Assembly (NCBI GenBank): GCA_900538905.1
Contig: UPZS01000038.1
Span: 1-22,168 of the forward strand
Reading direction: 5' to 3'
Length of the DNA stretch: 22,168 nucleotides
DNA from: an uncultured Sutterella sp.
Lineage (GTDB): Bacteria; Pseudomonadota; Gammaproteobacteria; Burkholderiales; Burkholderiaceae_F
Shown piece after piece: positions 5,299 through 13,993 of the stretch. A program made the position numbers and the translations under genes. The notes beneath the pieces were generated by a model. That model did no database searches and was not told where the DNA came from. It saw only the letters and a program-made list of their open reading frames with translations. Within the stretch, counting starts at the first letter, position 1. Every line of letters begins with the position of its first letter.

Positions 5299-8030
5299 CG
5301 GTTGAAAAGAGCGGACACGCCGGTCTTTGGCAGGGCGTGGTCAATCTCGCCGAAAAGCTTCGTGACGCGGTGCTTTTAAAGAGCAACGTCACGGGGCTTA
5401 CAGGACTTCATACGCGAGGCTCGGGCATTCCCGTGGTCGATCGATTCAGTCACGTGCTAAGCGTCTTGTACTACGCGCAGGATTCGGGCGTCTTTTTCAT
5501 GAACGACGGCGGACAGACCGCGGTCTCGAGCCTCGGGCGAGTGTTTGAGCTCACGCCCGCGCTTTACGCCGACACGGCGCTGGCCGAAGGTCTGGAGCGT
5601 ATCATTTCGAGCGAAATGCCCGGTCAGACAGTCTATTCGGTTTCGCTTTTTGCAAGTGCCGCCGCAGTGCGCGAAACGCTCACCGAATACGTGGAAAGTC
5701 GCTCGCAGGCCGTTCGGCTGCCCGAACAGGCCGCTGGCGTTCTCAAAGAAATGGCCGTGCGCCGCGCCCGCATGCTCGATGAAAGGGCCCGGAGTCTTGC
5801 CTTTGAAACGCACACGCCTGTGCGGCACTTTCGCGTCTGGCTTTCGGTCGTGTGTTCGCCCGGAGAAGCCGAACTGCTGCACATCCTTGAAGGAAAGAGC
5901 TCGCAGGCGCTCACGCACTTTCTGAGGGCTTCGCAAGGCATCGAAGTGGCGCTCAAGCAGTTCGGGCTTTTTGCTTACGCTTGGGACGACGTCGACTGGA
6001 TGGAGACGGTGCGCGAAATTCTCAATCCTCAAAAGGCAGCAGCTGGAGAGCTCCCTGAAACCAGTCTCAGGGGTCACAGTGCACGTCAAAACCGACTGGA
6101 AGAAACCGTGCGTCCGGACGTTCTGCGTACTGCGGCGGTTTTCCCCGACACGACCATCGACATTGCCCGCAGCGGCATGGTGTTTGCTTCGCCCGCGCCG
6201 GGCAAGGGCAGCTTTGCGCAAACCGAAAGCCGACGCTCGGTCAGTCACGCCGAAAATGCTGTCGAAGCGGTAGGCTTGGCTGTGACGGGACTGCCCGCTC
6301 AAACGCATTTGTCACGCATGCGTCGCATCCTCGGAGCGGCCACCGCCACACGATCACGCATCAATACGCCCTTTTTGTGGACGACAAGCGTGCAGCCCAC
6401 GGCAATTTCTCAGGACCGTTCGATGGTGGCGATGAAGCACGCGCGCGTGCGGCAGCTTGTAAACACCGAAATCGGACAGTTTCTCACAGATCTTGCTGAG
6501 CGCGGACGTGACCTGGAAGCGGCGCTCAAAGCCTGCGAAGACGGTCGCGGATTGGCGCGTATCGCGCAGACGATGATTGTGTATGCCTCGCCCGGCAAGG
6601 GTGTGGCGGCAGCGCACAACGCTGCCAACGTGCTTGCGGGCGCGGGCTTTCAGGCGCAGATCGATTTGGGCTTGCAGGTGATGGATCTGATGCAAAGCCT
6701 GCCTTTGGAAGCCGGAACCGCACTTATGCGCGACATCAAGACGGCCGGCCGTGCCTACACGGTGACGCGCCAGGCCGCCGGCCACATGCTGCCCGTGACG
6801 GGAGACTTTCGAGGCAGTCCCGCCAGAGTTTCGGAAACCAAACGCAAACCGATGCTGATGCTTGTGTCGCGTAGCGGCGAACTCATGCCCATCGACATCT
6901 TTGCCAACCGCAACGGCAACTACAACGCGGTGGTGGCGGGAACGTCGGGCTCGGGCAAGTCGGTATTGACGCAGGAAATCGTCACGTCGGTTCTGGCCAC
7001 GGGAGGCCGCGTTTGGGTCTTTGACATCGGCAAGAGCTACGAGACGTGTGTGGATCTAGCGCAGGGGCAATTCATTGACTTTGAGCGGCAGGACCGGGAG
7101 AAATCCGATCGGCTTTGCCTCAATCCGTTGGACATGATGGGCGAGGATCCGGCTGAAACGTTGGATGAGGTGGCGCAGATCATCGCCGCGATGGCCAACG
7201 GCAACGCGCCGATGGAAATGACCGCCATGGAACTGGTCAAGGTCAATATTGCGGCCGTGGTGCAAAAAGCGCGCGAACAAAACCGTACGCCGCATTTGAC
7301 TGATCTTGTGGTGCAGCTGATGGCCACACGTGATCCGGCCCTGCACGATGTGGCGGTGCGCTTGTCGCCCTTTGCAGCCGGAGGCCGCTTTGCCGCCTGG
7401 TTTGAAGGCAAGGCCAACGTCAATTTTGAAGCCGCGCTCGTGGTGCTCGAAATGGAGGCGCTCGCAAACAAACCGGTGCTTCAAAGCGCGGTGCTGTTGA
7501 TTTGCATCATGCGCATCCTGCAGGAAATCCGAAACAGGCCGCGCAGTGAAAAGAAACTCATCGTGATTGATGAGGCCTGGCGATTGCTGTCGGGCGAATC
7601 GGGCGCCTTCATCGAATGGGCCTGCCGCACGCTGCGCAAGTACGGCGCGGGGATCGTGTGCATTTCGCAGTCGATGGAAGACTTTCGGATGTCGGGCACG
7701 GCTCGAGCGGTGAGAGCCAACGCCGACAGCGTCTTTCTCTTTCGTCAGAAAAACGAAGGGATTGCGGCGTTTACCACTGATCCGGCACTGCAAAGGACGT
7801 TATCGGGTCTCACCACCGTCTCGGAAACCTACTCCGAAGTATGGGCTCGCGTGGGCGACGCACCGGGCGTGGTCGGGCGCCTCATTTTGGATCCCTTCTC
7901 CATGACGGCGTTTTCGACGCGTGCCGAAGTGTTTGACGCAGTGCGCCGAGAAAAGGCCAAGGGAAAAAGCGCCGTGCAGGCCATTGCCGCTGTGGCGTAC
8001 GGCGGTGCGAACAAGGAGGCCGCGCGATGA
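5295..8030 (+). CDS. traC: TraC, VirB4-like ATPase for pilus assembly
   Basis: This 911-residue protein is the T4SS ATPase that drives pilin assembly, peripheral to the inner membrane. The Walker A motif GTSGSGKS is at residues 549-556 and a Walker B with catalytic Glu, LIVIDEAW, at 755-762. The segment GAGIVCISQSMEDF downstream is typical of VirB4/TraC sensor regions, and the N-terminal 400 residues are the TraC-type membrane-interacting domain. F TraC is 875 residues, so the length is normal and all key residues are present. Translation starts with GTG at 5295 inside the traV stop, and the stop overlaps the trbI-like ATG (ATGA at 8027-8030). Confidence 0.96.
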   Translation: MTVEKSGHAGLWQGVVNLAEKLRDAVLLKSNVTGLTGLHTRGSGIPVVDRFSHVLSVLYYAQDSGVFFMNDGGQTAVSSLGRVFELTPALYADTALAEGLERIISSEMPGQTVYSVSLFASAAAVRETLTEYVESRSQAVRLPEQAAGVLKEMAVRRARMLDERARSLAFETHTPVRHFRVWLSVVCSPGEAELLHILEGKSSQALTHFLRASQGIEVALKQFGLFAYAWDDVDWMETVREILNPQKAAAGELPETSLRGHSARQNRLEETVRPDVLRTAAVFPDTTIDIARSGMVFASPAPGKGSFAQTESRRSVSHAENAVEAVGLAVTGLPAQTHLSRMRRILGAATATRSRINTPFLWTTSVQPTAISQDRSMVAMKHARVRQLVNTEIGQFLTDLAERGRDLEAALKACEDGRGLARIAQTMIVYASPGKGVAAAHNAANVLAGAGFQAQIDLGLQVMDLMQSLPLEAGTALMRDIKTAGRAYTVTRQAAGHMLPVTGDFRGSPARVSETKRKPMLMLVSRSGELMPIDIFANRNGNYNAVVAGTSGSGKSVLTQEIVTSVLATGGRVWVFDIGKSYETCVDLAQGQFIDFERQDREKSDRLCLNPLDMMGEDPAETLDEVAQIIAAMANGNAPMEMTAMELVKVNIAAVVQKAREQNRTPHLTDLVVQLMATRDPALHDVAVRLSPFAAGGRFAAWFEGKANVNFEAALVVLEMEALANKPVLQSAVLLICIMRILQEIRNRPRSEKKLIVIDEAWRLLSGESGAFIEWACRTLRKYGAGIVCISQSMEDFRMSGTARAVRANADSVFLFRQKNEGIAAFTTDPALQRTLSGLTTVSETYSEVWARVGDAPGVVGRLILDPFSMTAFSTRAEVFDAVRREKAKGKSAVQAIAAVAYGGANKEAAR

Positions 8031-9250
8031 CGGACGGCGCAAAACCGGCCACGCGAAAAAGCCTGGCCAAAGAAGAGGCGCTCAAAGGCTTTTCGATTGT
8101 AGCGGACGGTTGGGCAGGAGCAGAGCAAAACGAAGATGAGACGGCAGTCCCTGTCGTGCGAATGCCCGAGACCAAGCCCGCCAAGGCCGAGCTCCTGACA
8201 CCCGCACAAAAGCGTCAGATCTGGGAGAAGTCGCGCTACGAGGCGCTGCGGCAGCAGCCCGATGCGATGGCGTTTCACGAAGAGGCGCTTGCGCGCTTTG
8301 AACAGGACGGGATGCTCAAGAAACTCGCCAAAACAAACGGATTGACCGAGGATGAGGCGCGCCGCGTCTGGTCGGTGTTTTTGGAACACCACCGCATTCG
8401 TACGACAGCGCAGGCGGCAGGTGGCCGAGCCGAAATCGAGGAGTGTCCGAAGGCCGACTCAGACATCGAAGGCAAAGACGCGTTGCAGACGGCAAAACCA
8501 TCCGCGCAACCCGAGAGTGACGAGAAAGAAGCTGAAAACGACCGGCCGCCGATTCAAATCACGAAGATGCCGACCCCGCCGCTTCCGGCCGTATCAACAG
8601 AACAAACGTCGAAGCCTGCGACAACCGAAAACATAACCCCGCAACCCCTGAGAGAAGAAAGCGTGGAGACAAGCGAAAAGCAAGACACAAAAGAACTCCG
8701 GTACCGCATCAACGATGAAATCGCGCAGCAGGAGCTTGCCCGTACACAGGCCGCTGCCGCGGAGTTGGCAAGCCAAGCCGATGACGAAATCCGTCGGGCG
8801 CGTTGGTCGTCGGTAAAGACCGTGGCGAATCGCACCGCGATGGGGCTTTTTGCCTTTGGCTTATTGGGTGCAGGGGCAATGGCTTTGAACGTGTGGGATC
8901 TGCGTGAGAGGCTCGGCATTCATTTGCCTGCGGTACTGCAGCCGGCGCCCGACGTTGCCGTGGTCGATCGACAGGCTGCGAGAAAAGCGCTGCTGGAACT
9001 CGCAGGTCGCGCTGCGCTCGAGGACGTGATGGCTGCCAACGACGTTTTCGACGAACTTTTTGTGCTGGCAAGCGCCCGCGTGGCCGCCCGCGAAAACTGG
9101 CTTTTGATCGACGCGCGAGCCGTGGTGGCCATGGCCAGCGGTGGACGCGATGCCACGGAGCGGATCGAAGCCGAGATCGTGAATCTTGTGCAAAACGGCG
9201 CGATCGAACGGATCCGCAAGACGGCGGGCAAGCCGGAGGAAGGACGATGA
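8027..9250 (+). CDS. trbI: TrbI-like F-type protein with long cytoplasmic N-terminal extension
   Basis: This is a 407-residue protein in the trbI position between traC and traW. A single membrane anchor (about residues 269-290, TAMGLFAFGLLGAGAMAL) precedes a C-terminal domain of about 115 residues. Parts of that domain, such as ENWLLIDARAVVAMASGGRDAT, resemble the HAVILVSPAVVSGAPDIT region of F TrbI. F TrbI is only 128 residues and influences pilus retraction. Here about 265 residues precede the anchor: a helical domain (about 55-130), a disordered Pro/Thr/Glu-rich linker (about 130-225) and a short charged helix (about 230-262). No signal peptide is present, so the extension should face the cytoplasm near TraC. 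The TrbI assignment rests on order, topology and limited similarity. Confidence 0.75.
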   Translation: MTDGAKPATRKSLAKEEALKGFSIVADGWAGAEQNEDETAVPVVRMPETKPAKAELLTPAQKRQIWEKSRYEALRQQPDAMAFHEEALARFEQDGMLKKLAKTNGLTEDEARRVWSVFLEHHRIRTTAQAAGGRAEIEECPKADSDIEGKDALQTAKPSAQPESDEKEAENDRPPIQITKMPTPPLPAVSTEQTSKPATTENITPQPLREESVETSEKQDTKELRYRINDEIAQQELARTQAAAAELASQADDEIRRARWSSVKTVANRTAMGLFAFGLLGAGAMALNVWDLRERLGIHLPAVLQPAPDVAVVDRQAARKALLELAGRAALEDVMAANDVFDELFVLASARVAARENWLLIDARAVVAMASGGRDATERIEAEIVNLVQNGAIERIRKTAGKPEEGR

Positions 9251-9936
9251 AGCGCGCCGTCGTTTTGACCGGTCTTCTGACGGGGATTTCCGTGGTGGCT
9301 TTTGCCGCACCCGCTGCGTGCCCGACGTGTGCCGACACCGAAAAAACGGAGCGCGGCGTCGACATCGTGGTGGCCAACACAGCGCCCGTTGCCGAACCCG
9401 ATTGGGAAGTTTTGTTGCAGTCCCGCGTACGGGAGGCAGACCGTTTGGGGCTTTTGCGAAAAGCGCAGCGCGAGACGGCTGACAACATGAAGCGCCACGC
9501 CGAGACTCCCGTGGACTTGAAGCTTCCGAGAGCCAAAGCGACCGAATCGCGCCGACTGGTGCTGTTGGATGAAGCGTCCGTGCGCGCCATGGCCGAACCT
9601 GTCAAAGCCGTTTTTGCGGGGTTTGTGCGCGGATATGTGTTTTTTGACGCGGATGACGCGAAGCAACTTGCCTTTGTCCGCGATTTGCCCGAAATCGGCA
9701 CTTCGATTCGTCCTGTGGCCACAGCTGGAAACGTCTCGCAAGCCTCGCGCCGATTGGGAATCCGACTTTATGCCGATCAGGGCGGCACGCTAACCCGACG
9801 CTTTGCGCTCAAATCCGTTCCGAGTGTTGTGATCGTCACATTTGACGGCAGGGAAGTGGCGGCTGTGATTGATGAGGTGGCTCTCAATGACGATACAACC
9901 GACAACATCAACCCGATTACAGGACCAGAACCATGA
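9247..9936 (+). CDS. traW: TraW, periplasmic pilus-assembly protein
   Basis: This 229-residue exported protein is TraW, which acts with TrbC in F-pilus assembly in the periplasm. The signal peptide is residues 1 to about 20 (ending VVAFA), followed by a CPTC pair (about 24-27). Family hallmarks are GYVFFDADDAKQLAFVRD near residue 128 and RLYADQGGTLTRRFALKSVP near 173-192, which correspond to the FIDGDD and FYFDQGG.LT..F.I..VP motifs of F TraW (210 residues). GGAGGAAGG precedes the ATG at 9247, which overlaps the trbI stop. The stop overlaps the start of orf335 (ATGA), not of traU as the F order would predict. Confidence 0.93.
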   Translation: MKRAVVLTGLLTGISVVAFAAPAACPTCADTEKTERGVDIVVANTAPVAEPDWEVLLQSRVREADRLGLLRKAQRETADNMKRHAETPVDLKLPRAKATESRRLVLLDEASVRAMAEPVKAVFAGFVRGYVFFDADDAKQLAFVRDLPEIGTSIRPVATAGNVSQASRRLGIRLYADQGGTLTRRFALKSVPSVVIVTFDGREVAAVIDEVALNDDTTDNINPITGPEP

Positions 9937-10940
9937 CCAAATATCACAGCCGCGTCGAAATCAATCAGAACACGGCCAAAATGGACGCCGATGACAAACG
10001 AGCGGCTGCGGGCCGTGCAGTGACCGACCCGTCGGCTGCGCGCGACTTTACGGCCACCTCCCTTTGGGTGCCCGAAACGCAGGCAATGCCCGTGGCGACT
10101 GCATCCGACCTGGGTGTGCTTGCTTTGTCGCTTGTGCGTCACCTTTTGGAGCCGATCAAGGCAAAAGCCTTGCGTGAGCCCGAAGCAGCCAAGGATGAGC
10201 TCGCCGCTTTGTTTGCCGCTTTGCCCGTGCCGGATGCACGAGACCTCACTCAAACCGTCAAGGATCTCAAAAACCTGACGCCGGGCTTTCGACAGATGCT
10301 GCAAACAAAAAGCGGGCGCAAGGCGATGAAACTCAACGCCCACTATTTCGGCGCCTCCGTCACGGCGTTTCAGTCTGGGTACGACGGACACTGGATCACG
10401 CGCGAGGCCGCGTTGCGCTTGCGCCTTGTTCGTTACTACGAAAAAACGAGCGGCGAATTTGCTTCGAGCGTACACCGTGCCATGGCCGCGTTGTCGCGCA
10501 ACGGCACGGCTTATGCGGCTTGGAGCGCTGGCTGGCCCGTCTTTGTCTGTGACCTCAACCGCACATTCGAGCGCTATGCCGCGCAGGAATTGTTGGCTGC
10601 GTCCCAAGGGCGGCTTGCGGTAGTGACGCCACCTTTGACACCCGAAACACAGGTGCTTGTCGCGCGCTATGCCCCGGAAATGGCTGTTGTGATTGACGAA
10701 GCCGGATTGCTCTCGGTGCTGCTGGGCAACTACAGCACGGTGATGCTTCTGGAGCGGCGCATCGGCGGCTGGACTGTGACGTTTCCGGCGGGCGGTGCGA
10801 GCGAAAAAGACCTCAAAAATCGCAAGTATCCGGCCTTTGCACGGGCTCTGGCGCGCTGCGCGGTGCTGCCCGCGTCGTTTGCTGCCGAAAATGGTTCTGA
10901 CCGAAAGCAAAAGCACACCTCCGTCAAGGAGGCCGTATGA
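9933..10940 (+). CDS. Unrecognised 335-residue non-secreted protein between traW and traU (orf335)
   Basis: I do not recognise this protein. It is surely a gene: it overlaps both neighbours by four bases (ATGA at 9933-9936 and 10937-10940) and shares their base composition. It has no signal peptide, no lipobox and no clear membrane anchor, so it is probably cytoplasmic, although traW before it and traU after it encode exported proteins. The first 40 residues are polar. Residues about 50-110 are helical and Ala/Leu-rich, and later parts include SGYDGHWITREAALRLRLVRYY and, near residue 250, MAVVIDEAG. The last looks like a Walker B strand, but no P-loop is present, so ATPase activity is not claimed. 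There are only two cysteines. F has no gene here. A role in pilus biogenesis or its control is inferred from position only. Confidence 0.85.
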   Translation: MTKYHSRVEINQNTAKMDADDKRAAAGRAVTDPSAARDFTATSLWVPETQAMPVATASDLGVLALSLVRHLLEPIKAKALREPEAAKDELAALFAALPVPDARDLTQTVKDLKNLTPGFRQMLQTKSGRKAMKLNAHYFGASVTAFQSGYDGHWITREAALRLRLVRYYEKTSGEFASSVHRAMAALSRNGTAYAAWSAGWPVFVCDLNRTFERYAAQELLAASQGRLAVVTPPLTPETQVLVARYAPEMAVVIDEAGLLSVLLGNYSTVMLLERRIGGWTVTFPAGGASEKDLKNRKYPAFARALARCAVLPASFAAENGSDRKQKHTSVKEAV

Positions 10941-12025
10941 GACGGCAAAAAGGCTTTGTGTCCGTGGTGGCGGGATTGTGTGCGGCGATCGGCATCGTGA
11001 CTTCGGGAACGGTTGAGGCGGGCTGCGAAGGCTCCTTTCCCAACCCCGTTACGGACGTCTGCTGGTCGTGCCTCTTTCCGATGAGAATCGCCGGTACCCG
11101 TTTGAGTCCCGAGGGCGTCTCCGACCCCGACACCGACGCGCGCGTGGTCTGCACGTGTCAGCGCGGACCCGTTGCGGTGCCGGGATTCAATATGAGCTTT
11201 TGGGAGCCGCTGCGTACCGTGGAAGTGGTGCGTGAACCTTACTGTCTGGTTTCCTTGGGCGGCGTTTCGATGGATCCGGGACTTAAAGCTCCCGCGCACG
11301 GCAGAAGCGCTCAGCGTACCGCGGGCGTTGCCGCTTCCTTTGCGGGCAATGTCGGCGAAGACGGTGCGGGCAGTCCCGAAATCGGCGCGGCCTTTTATCA
11401 GGCGCATTGGTACCACACGCCGTGGCTTTTCGTGCTAGAAGCAGTGGTCGATACGTCGTGTCTGGAAAACGCGGCTTGGGATCTTGCGTATCTCACCGAA
11501 CTCGATCCGATCTGGGGCGACGCGCTTGCCTCGTTTGTACTGGCGCCCGAATCGGCGATTTTTGCCAATCCTATGGCCGTGGCTGCCTGCGCCATGGACT
11601 GTACGGCGGCCTCCGTCATGAAGCCGCGCCCGGAACTTTTCTGGTGCAGCGGTTGTCAGGGCGGTTTGTATCCCTTGGCAGGGTGGGTCGCTGCCATGAC
11701 AAGTCCCCTGCAGGCTTGGCATCTGATTGCCGCTCGCATGAGCGTAAAGCTCGCGCGAGAGGGACTGTTGTGGGCCGCCTACGGCAAAAAGGGACAGTGC
11801 GGCCCTTACTTTGAACCGATTCCGCGCAAGGACGTTTGGCGCACGCAGTTGATTTATCCCACGGTGACGGCCTCGGGCTCGAAATGCTGTCGGCCGATGG
11901 GCGCGCCCACACAGACCTGGGGTGCAGGCAAAACTTATGCGGTGGGCGGTGAAGACGGCGCGATATTGCTCTGGCGCATGCGCGACTGCTGCGCCGGTCA
12001 AAACCTCATGACCGGCATGCCTTGA
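10937..12025 (+). CDS. traU: TraU, cysteine-rich periplasmic T4SS protein
   Basis: This 362-residue protein is TraU, needed for efficient DNA transfer and pilus formation. A signal peptide (residues 1-28, ending GTVEA) is followed by the family start GCEGSFPNPVTDVCWSCLFP, with a CWSC motif at 42-45. Further cysteine motifs (CTC, CAMDC, WCSGCQGG, KCCRP, RDCC) bring the mature protein to 16 cysteines, probably all in disulfides. YHTPWLFVLEA and the WCSGCQGGLYPLAGW block are also typical of TraU. F TraU is about 330 residues, so the length is ordinary. The start overlaps the orf335 stop and has AAGGAGG-like bases just upstream (10927-10933). Confidence 0.96.
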   Translation: MRRQKGFVSVVAGLCAAIGIVTSGTVEAGCEGSFPNPVTDVCWSCLFPMRIAGTRLSPEGVSDPDTDARVVCTCQRGPVAVPGFNMSFWEPLRTVEVVREPYCLVSLGGVSMDPGLKAPAHGRSAQRTAGVAASFAGNVGEDGAGSPEIGAAFYQAHWYHTPWLFVLEAVVDTSCLENAAWDLAYLTELDPIWGDALASFVLAPESAIFANPMAVAACAMDCTAASVMKPRPELFWCSGCQGGLYPLAGWVAAMTSPLQAWHLIAARMSVKLAREGLLWAAYGKKGQCGPYFEPIPRKDVWRTQLIYPTVTASGSKCCRPMGAPTQTWGAGKTYAVGGEDGAILLWRMRDCCAGQNLMTGMP

Positions 12026-12060
12026 GTTTGGGTGCCGACACTATCAAACGAAACAGCAAG

Positions 12061-12789
12061 ATGACTCAGAAAAGAGCAAAGAGCCGCGTGCTTGCGGCAG
12101 CGTGCGTACTTGCGGCGGCACTTTCGGGTAAATCGCCGGCAAATGAAGCAAACGATGCGCTTATCGCCGCTGACCGTGCGGTCGTGGCGCAGGCCATCGA
12201 AACCGTGGAAAACGAAGCGCGTCGACTGGCGTCGGGCGAGGAGCAGACGCCGTCCGAATTCAAAGGGATGGAATTTGTCGGCGTTCGTCTGACTGTGGCC
12301 GTGAGCATGAGTTTGGAAAAGGACTATCGCGAACGTCTGAGGCACGAGGCCGATTTGGCGCATCTGCGTTTGGCGGTGCGCGGTTTGCCTGTGGCAGACG
12401 GTTTTGAAAAGGCGGCGTATTTCGGGGCTTCGGCTGAGGATCGGAGTCGGCAAAAGGCCGAGATTGTTCGCTCTGCTGCGCGTCTGCATGAAGCGTTCGG
12501 GGCAGTGGACGTTGATCCCGCGTTTTTCCGAGAAAACGGCATTGCTTCGGTGCCGGTCTTTGTTCTTGAAGACGGCGCCGGGGTTTTGGCGCGCGTGCAA
12601 GGAGCCGTGACGACGAACTATGCCTTGGAGACGCTTTACAGGGAATTCGATGATCCGTCGTCTGCGATTTCGAAGGCGGCGGGCAAAGTGCGCGCCTCGG
12701 AAGCGCAAAAGGCGATTCACGCGATGGGGTGCGCCCTGCAGCGTGATGCCTGGTCTGAACCCTCGTTTATGGGGAAGGCCTGTGATTAA
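12061..12789 (+). CDS. trbC: TrbC, F-type periplasmic pilus-assembly protein
   Basis: From the ATG at 12061 this protein has 242 residues. That start is preferred because it gives a normal signal peptide (basic KRAKSR, then a hydrophobic run ending near ALSG). A TTG at 12022 overlapping the traU stop would add 13 residues and cannot be excluded; neither has a strong ribosome site. F-type TrbC features are the strand block RLTVAVSMSLEKDY and AVRGLPV (about 73-110) and VDVDPAFFRENGIASVPVFVL (about 148-168), a thioredoxin-like fold without the active CXXC. TrbC works with TraW in pilus assembly. It overlaps the following traN part by eight bases (12782-12789). Confidence 0.85.
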   Translation: MTQKRAKSRVLAAACVLAAALSGKSPANEANDALIAADRAVVAQAIETVENEARRLASGEEQTPSEFKGMEFVGVRLTVAVSMSLEKDYRERLRHEADLAHLRLAVRGLPVADGFEKAAYFGASAEDRSRQKAEIVRSAARLHEAFGAVDVDPAFFRENGIASVPVFVLEDGAGVLARVQGAVTTNYALETLYREFDDPSSAISKAAGKVRASEAQKAIHAMGCALQRDAWSEPSFMGKACD

Positions 12790-13993
12790 GGGGGCGTTCG
12801 TTTTGGCAAGCCTGTGCACGGGTGTCGTTTATGCCGCAGGGACCGTGCCGTCCGCGGTGGAAGATGCCGTCAACGCCGGCAAGACAATGCCGATTCCGGA
12901 CTTTGACGTCATTACCAAGGGTGAAGACGTGACGGATTTTGTCAAAAACAACACGGGCAACACGGAAGAGCTCGAAGCGCTGCGCCAAAACGGTCAGGGC
13001 GTGCTCTACGACCCCGGTCGCGCAGAGGCCGATGCATGTTGGAGCCGCAACGACCCCAAGTCTCTGGCCGTGCAGATGGTTGACAAGGGCTCGACCAATC
13101 GCCCCAAGCTCGATCCCGACGAGGCCGACAAGATTCTGGGCGGGCGTGACGACGTAATCGACAACGCCGACGATTGGGTGGATTTGGGCGGCAACGGCAG
13201 CTCCGCGGGCAACTGTGAGGATCACATCACGGTGATCCCCAAGCCCGAAGAGACATTGACCTGCGAAGTGCGCACCAACAGAGAACCGGGCAGCAGCGTG
13301 GAGGAAACGTGCGAAAAGCGCTTTGACGAGATTCTCTCGGAGGCGTCCGTCTGGGCGTGCGAAACAACGCTTAAGGAAACAAAGGAGGCGACGTGTTTGG
13401 TTCCCGTGGTGGTGCGCCAGCAGACCACGACCACCTTGGCTTGCTTTGAAGGCAAAAAGGATGCAACGAGCGAAACGTGCCCGGTGATTGTGACGCCCGG
13501 ACAAAAGGAAAAGCATTACGCGGCCTGCTTCAAGCCCGTCTATAAGGCGGTCACCAAAACCTGCACGCGCAGGCTTGTGGTGACGACGGACTCTTCGTGC
13601 AAGGTGGGAAGCACGCAAAGCGCGTCCAACAGTGACCTCGGGGGACTGGGCGAAGACGCCGTGCCAGGAGCCGATACGCTCACAGTCACAAGCGTGTGCC
13701 GGGTCGACGGGATTGAACTTGCGCTTACGGTCAACAGCGAACCGGCCGTTACCGTGAAGACAACGACCGATGTGTTTGAAACGGTCGAACCGATCACGGG
13801 CGGCTTGGCGCGCTTTGCGGGCAAGGTCACTTGCAACAAAGCCGACTGCATTGCCGACATCAAACTTACCGTTTACAAGAGCGCGGGGACGAACCACGTC
13901 TATCAGGGCGACGTCTCGCTTCGCTTTCCCTTCACGCGCTTTGTGAAAAACGCCGAAACCGAACACTGGAGCGAAACATGCACGGGATTGTGA
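12782..13993 (+). CDS. traN: N-terminal half of a split TraN (mating-pair stabilisation)
   Basis: A GTG at 12782 with GGGGAAGG four bases upstream gives a 403-residue exported protein with signal peptide VIKGAFVLASLCTGVVYA. Its order of features matches the first half of F TraN (602 residues). The stretch GGRDDVIDNADDWV (about 117-130) corresponds to TGRDVVNRADSIV, a cysteine-containing beta-rich region follows, and the protein ends at ETEHWSETCTGL, where F TraN has YVVWSESC and then continues. The mature protein has 15 cysteines. It ends with a normal stop and overlaps the next gene by 16 bases. It was probably once joined to the downstream gene; here it is likely a separate outer-membrane or periplasmic subunit. 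Confidence 0.82.
   Translation: MIKGAFVLASLCTGVVYAAGTVPSAVEDAVNAGKTMPIPDFDVITKGEDVTDFVKNNTGNTEELEALRQNGQGVLYDPGRAEADACWSRNDPKSLAVQMVDKGSTNRPKLDPDEADKILGGRDDVIDNADDWVDLGGNGSSAGNCEDHITVIPKPEETLTCEVRTNREPGSSVEETCEKRFDEILSEASVWACETTLKETKEATCLVPVVVRQQTTTTLACFEGKKDATSETCPVIVTPGQKEKHYAACFKPVYKAVTKTCTRRLVVTTDSSCKVGSTQSASNSDLGGLGEDAVPGADTLTVTSVCRVDGIELALTVNSEPAVTVKTTTDVFETVEPITGGLARFAGKVTCNKADCIADIKLTVYKSAGTNHVYQGDVSLRFPFTRFVKNAETEHWSETCTGL

Noticed and set aside
9777..10916. Long minus-strand open frame (379 codons) opposite orf335
   Set aside because: Its protein is Arg/His/Gln-rich without domain character, and the plus-strand frame overlaps traW and traU with ATGA junctions, as a real gene would. 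GC-rich coding DNA commonly leaves open antisense frames.
12022..12060. TTG start for trbC overlapping the traU stop
   Set aside because: It would put 13 polar residues before a normal signal peptide; the ATG at 12061 is preferred, though this is not certain.
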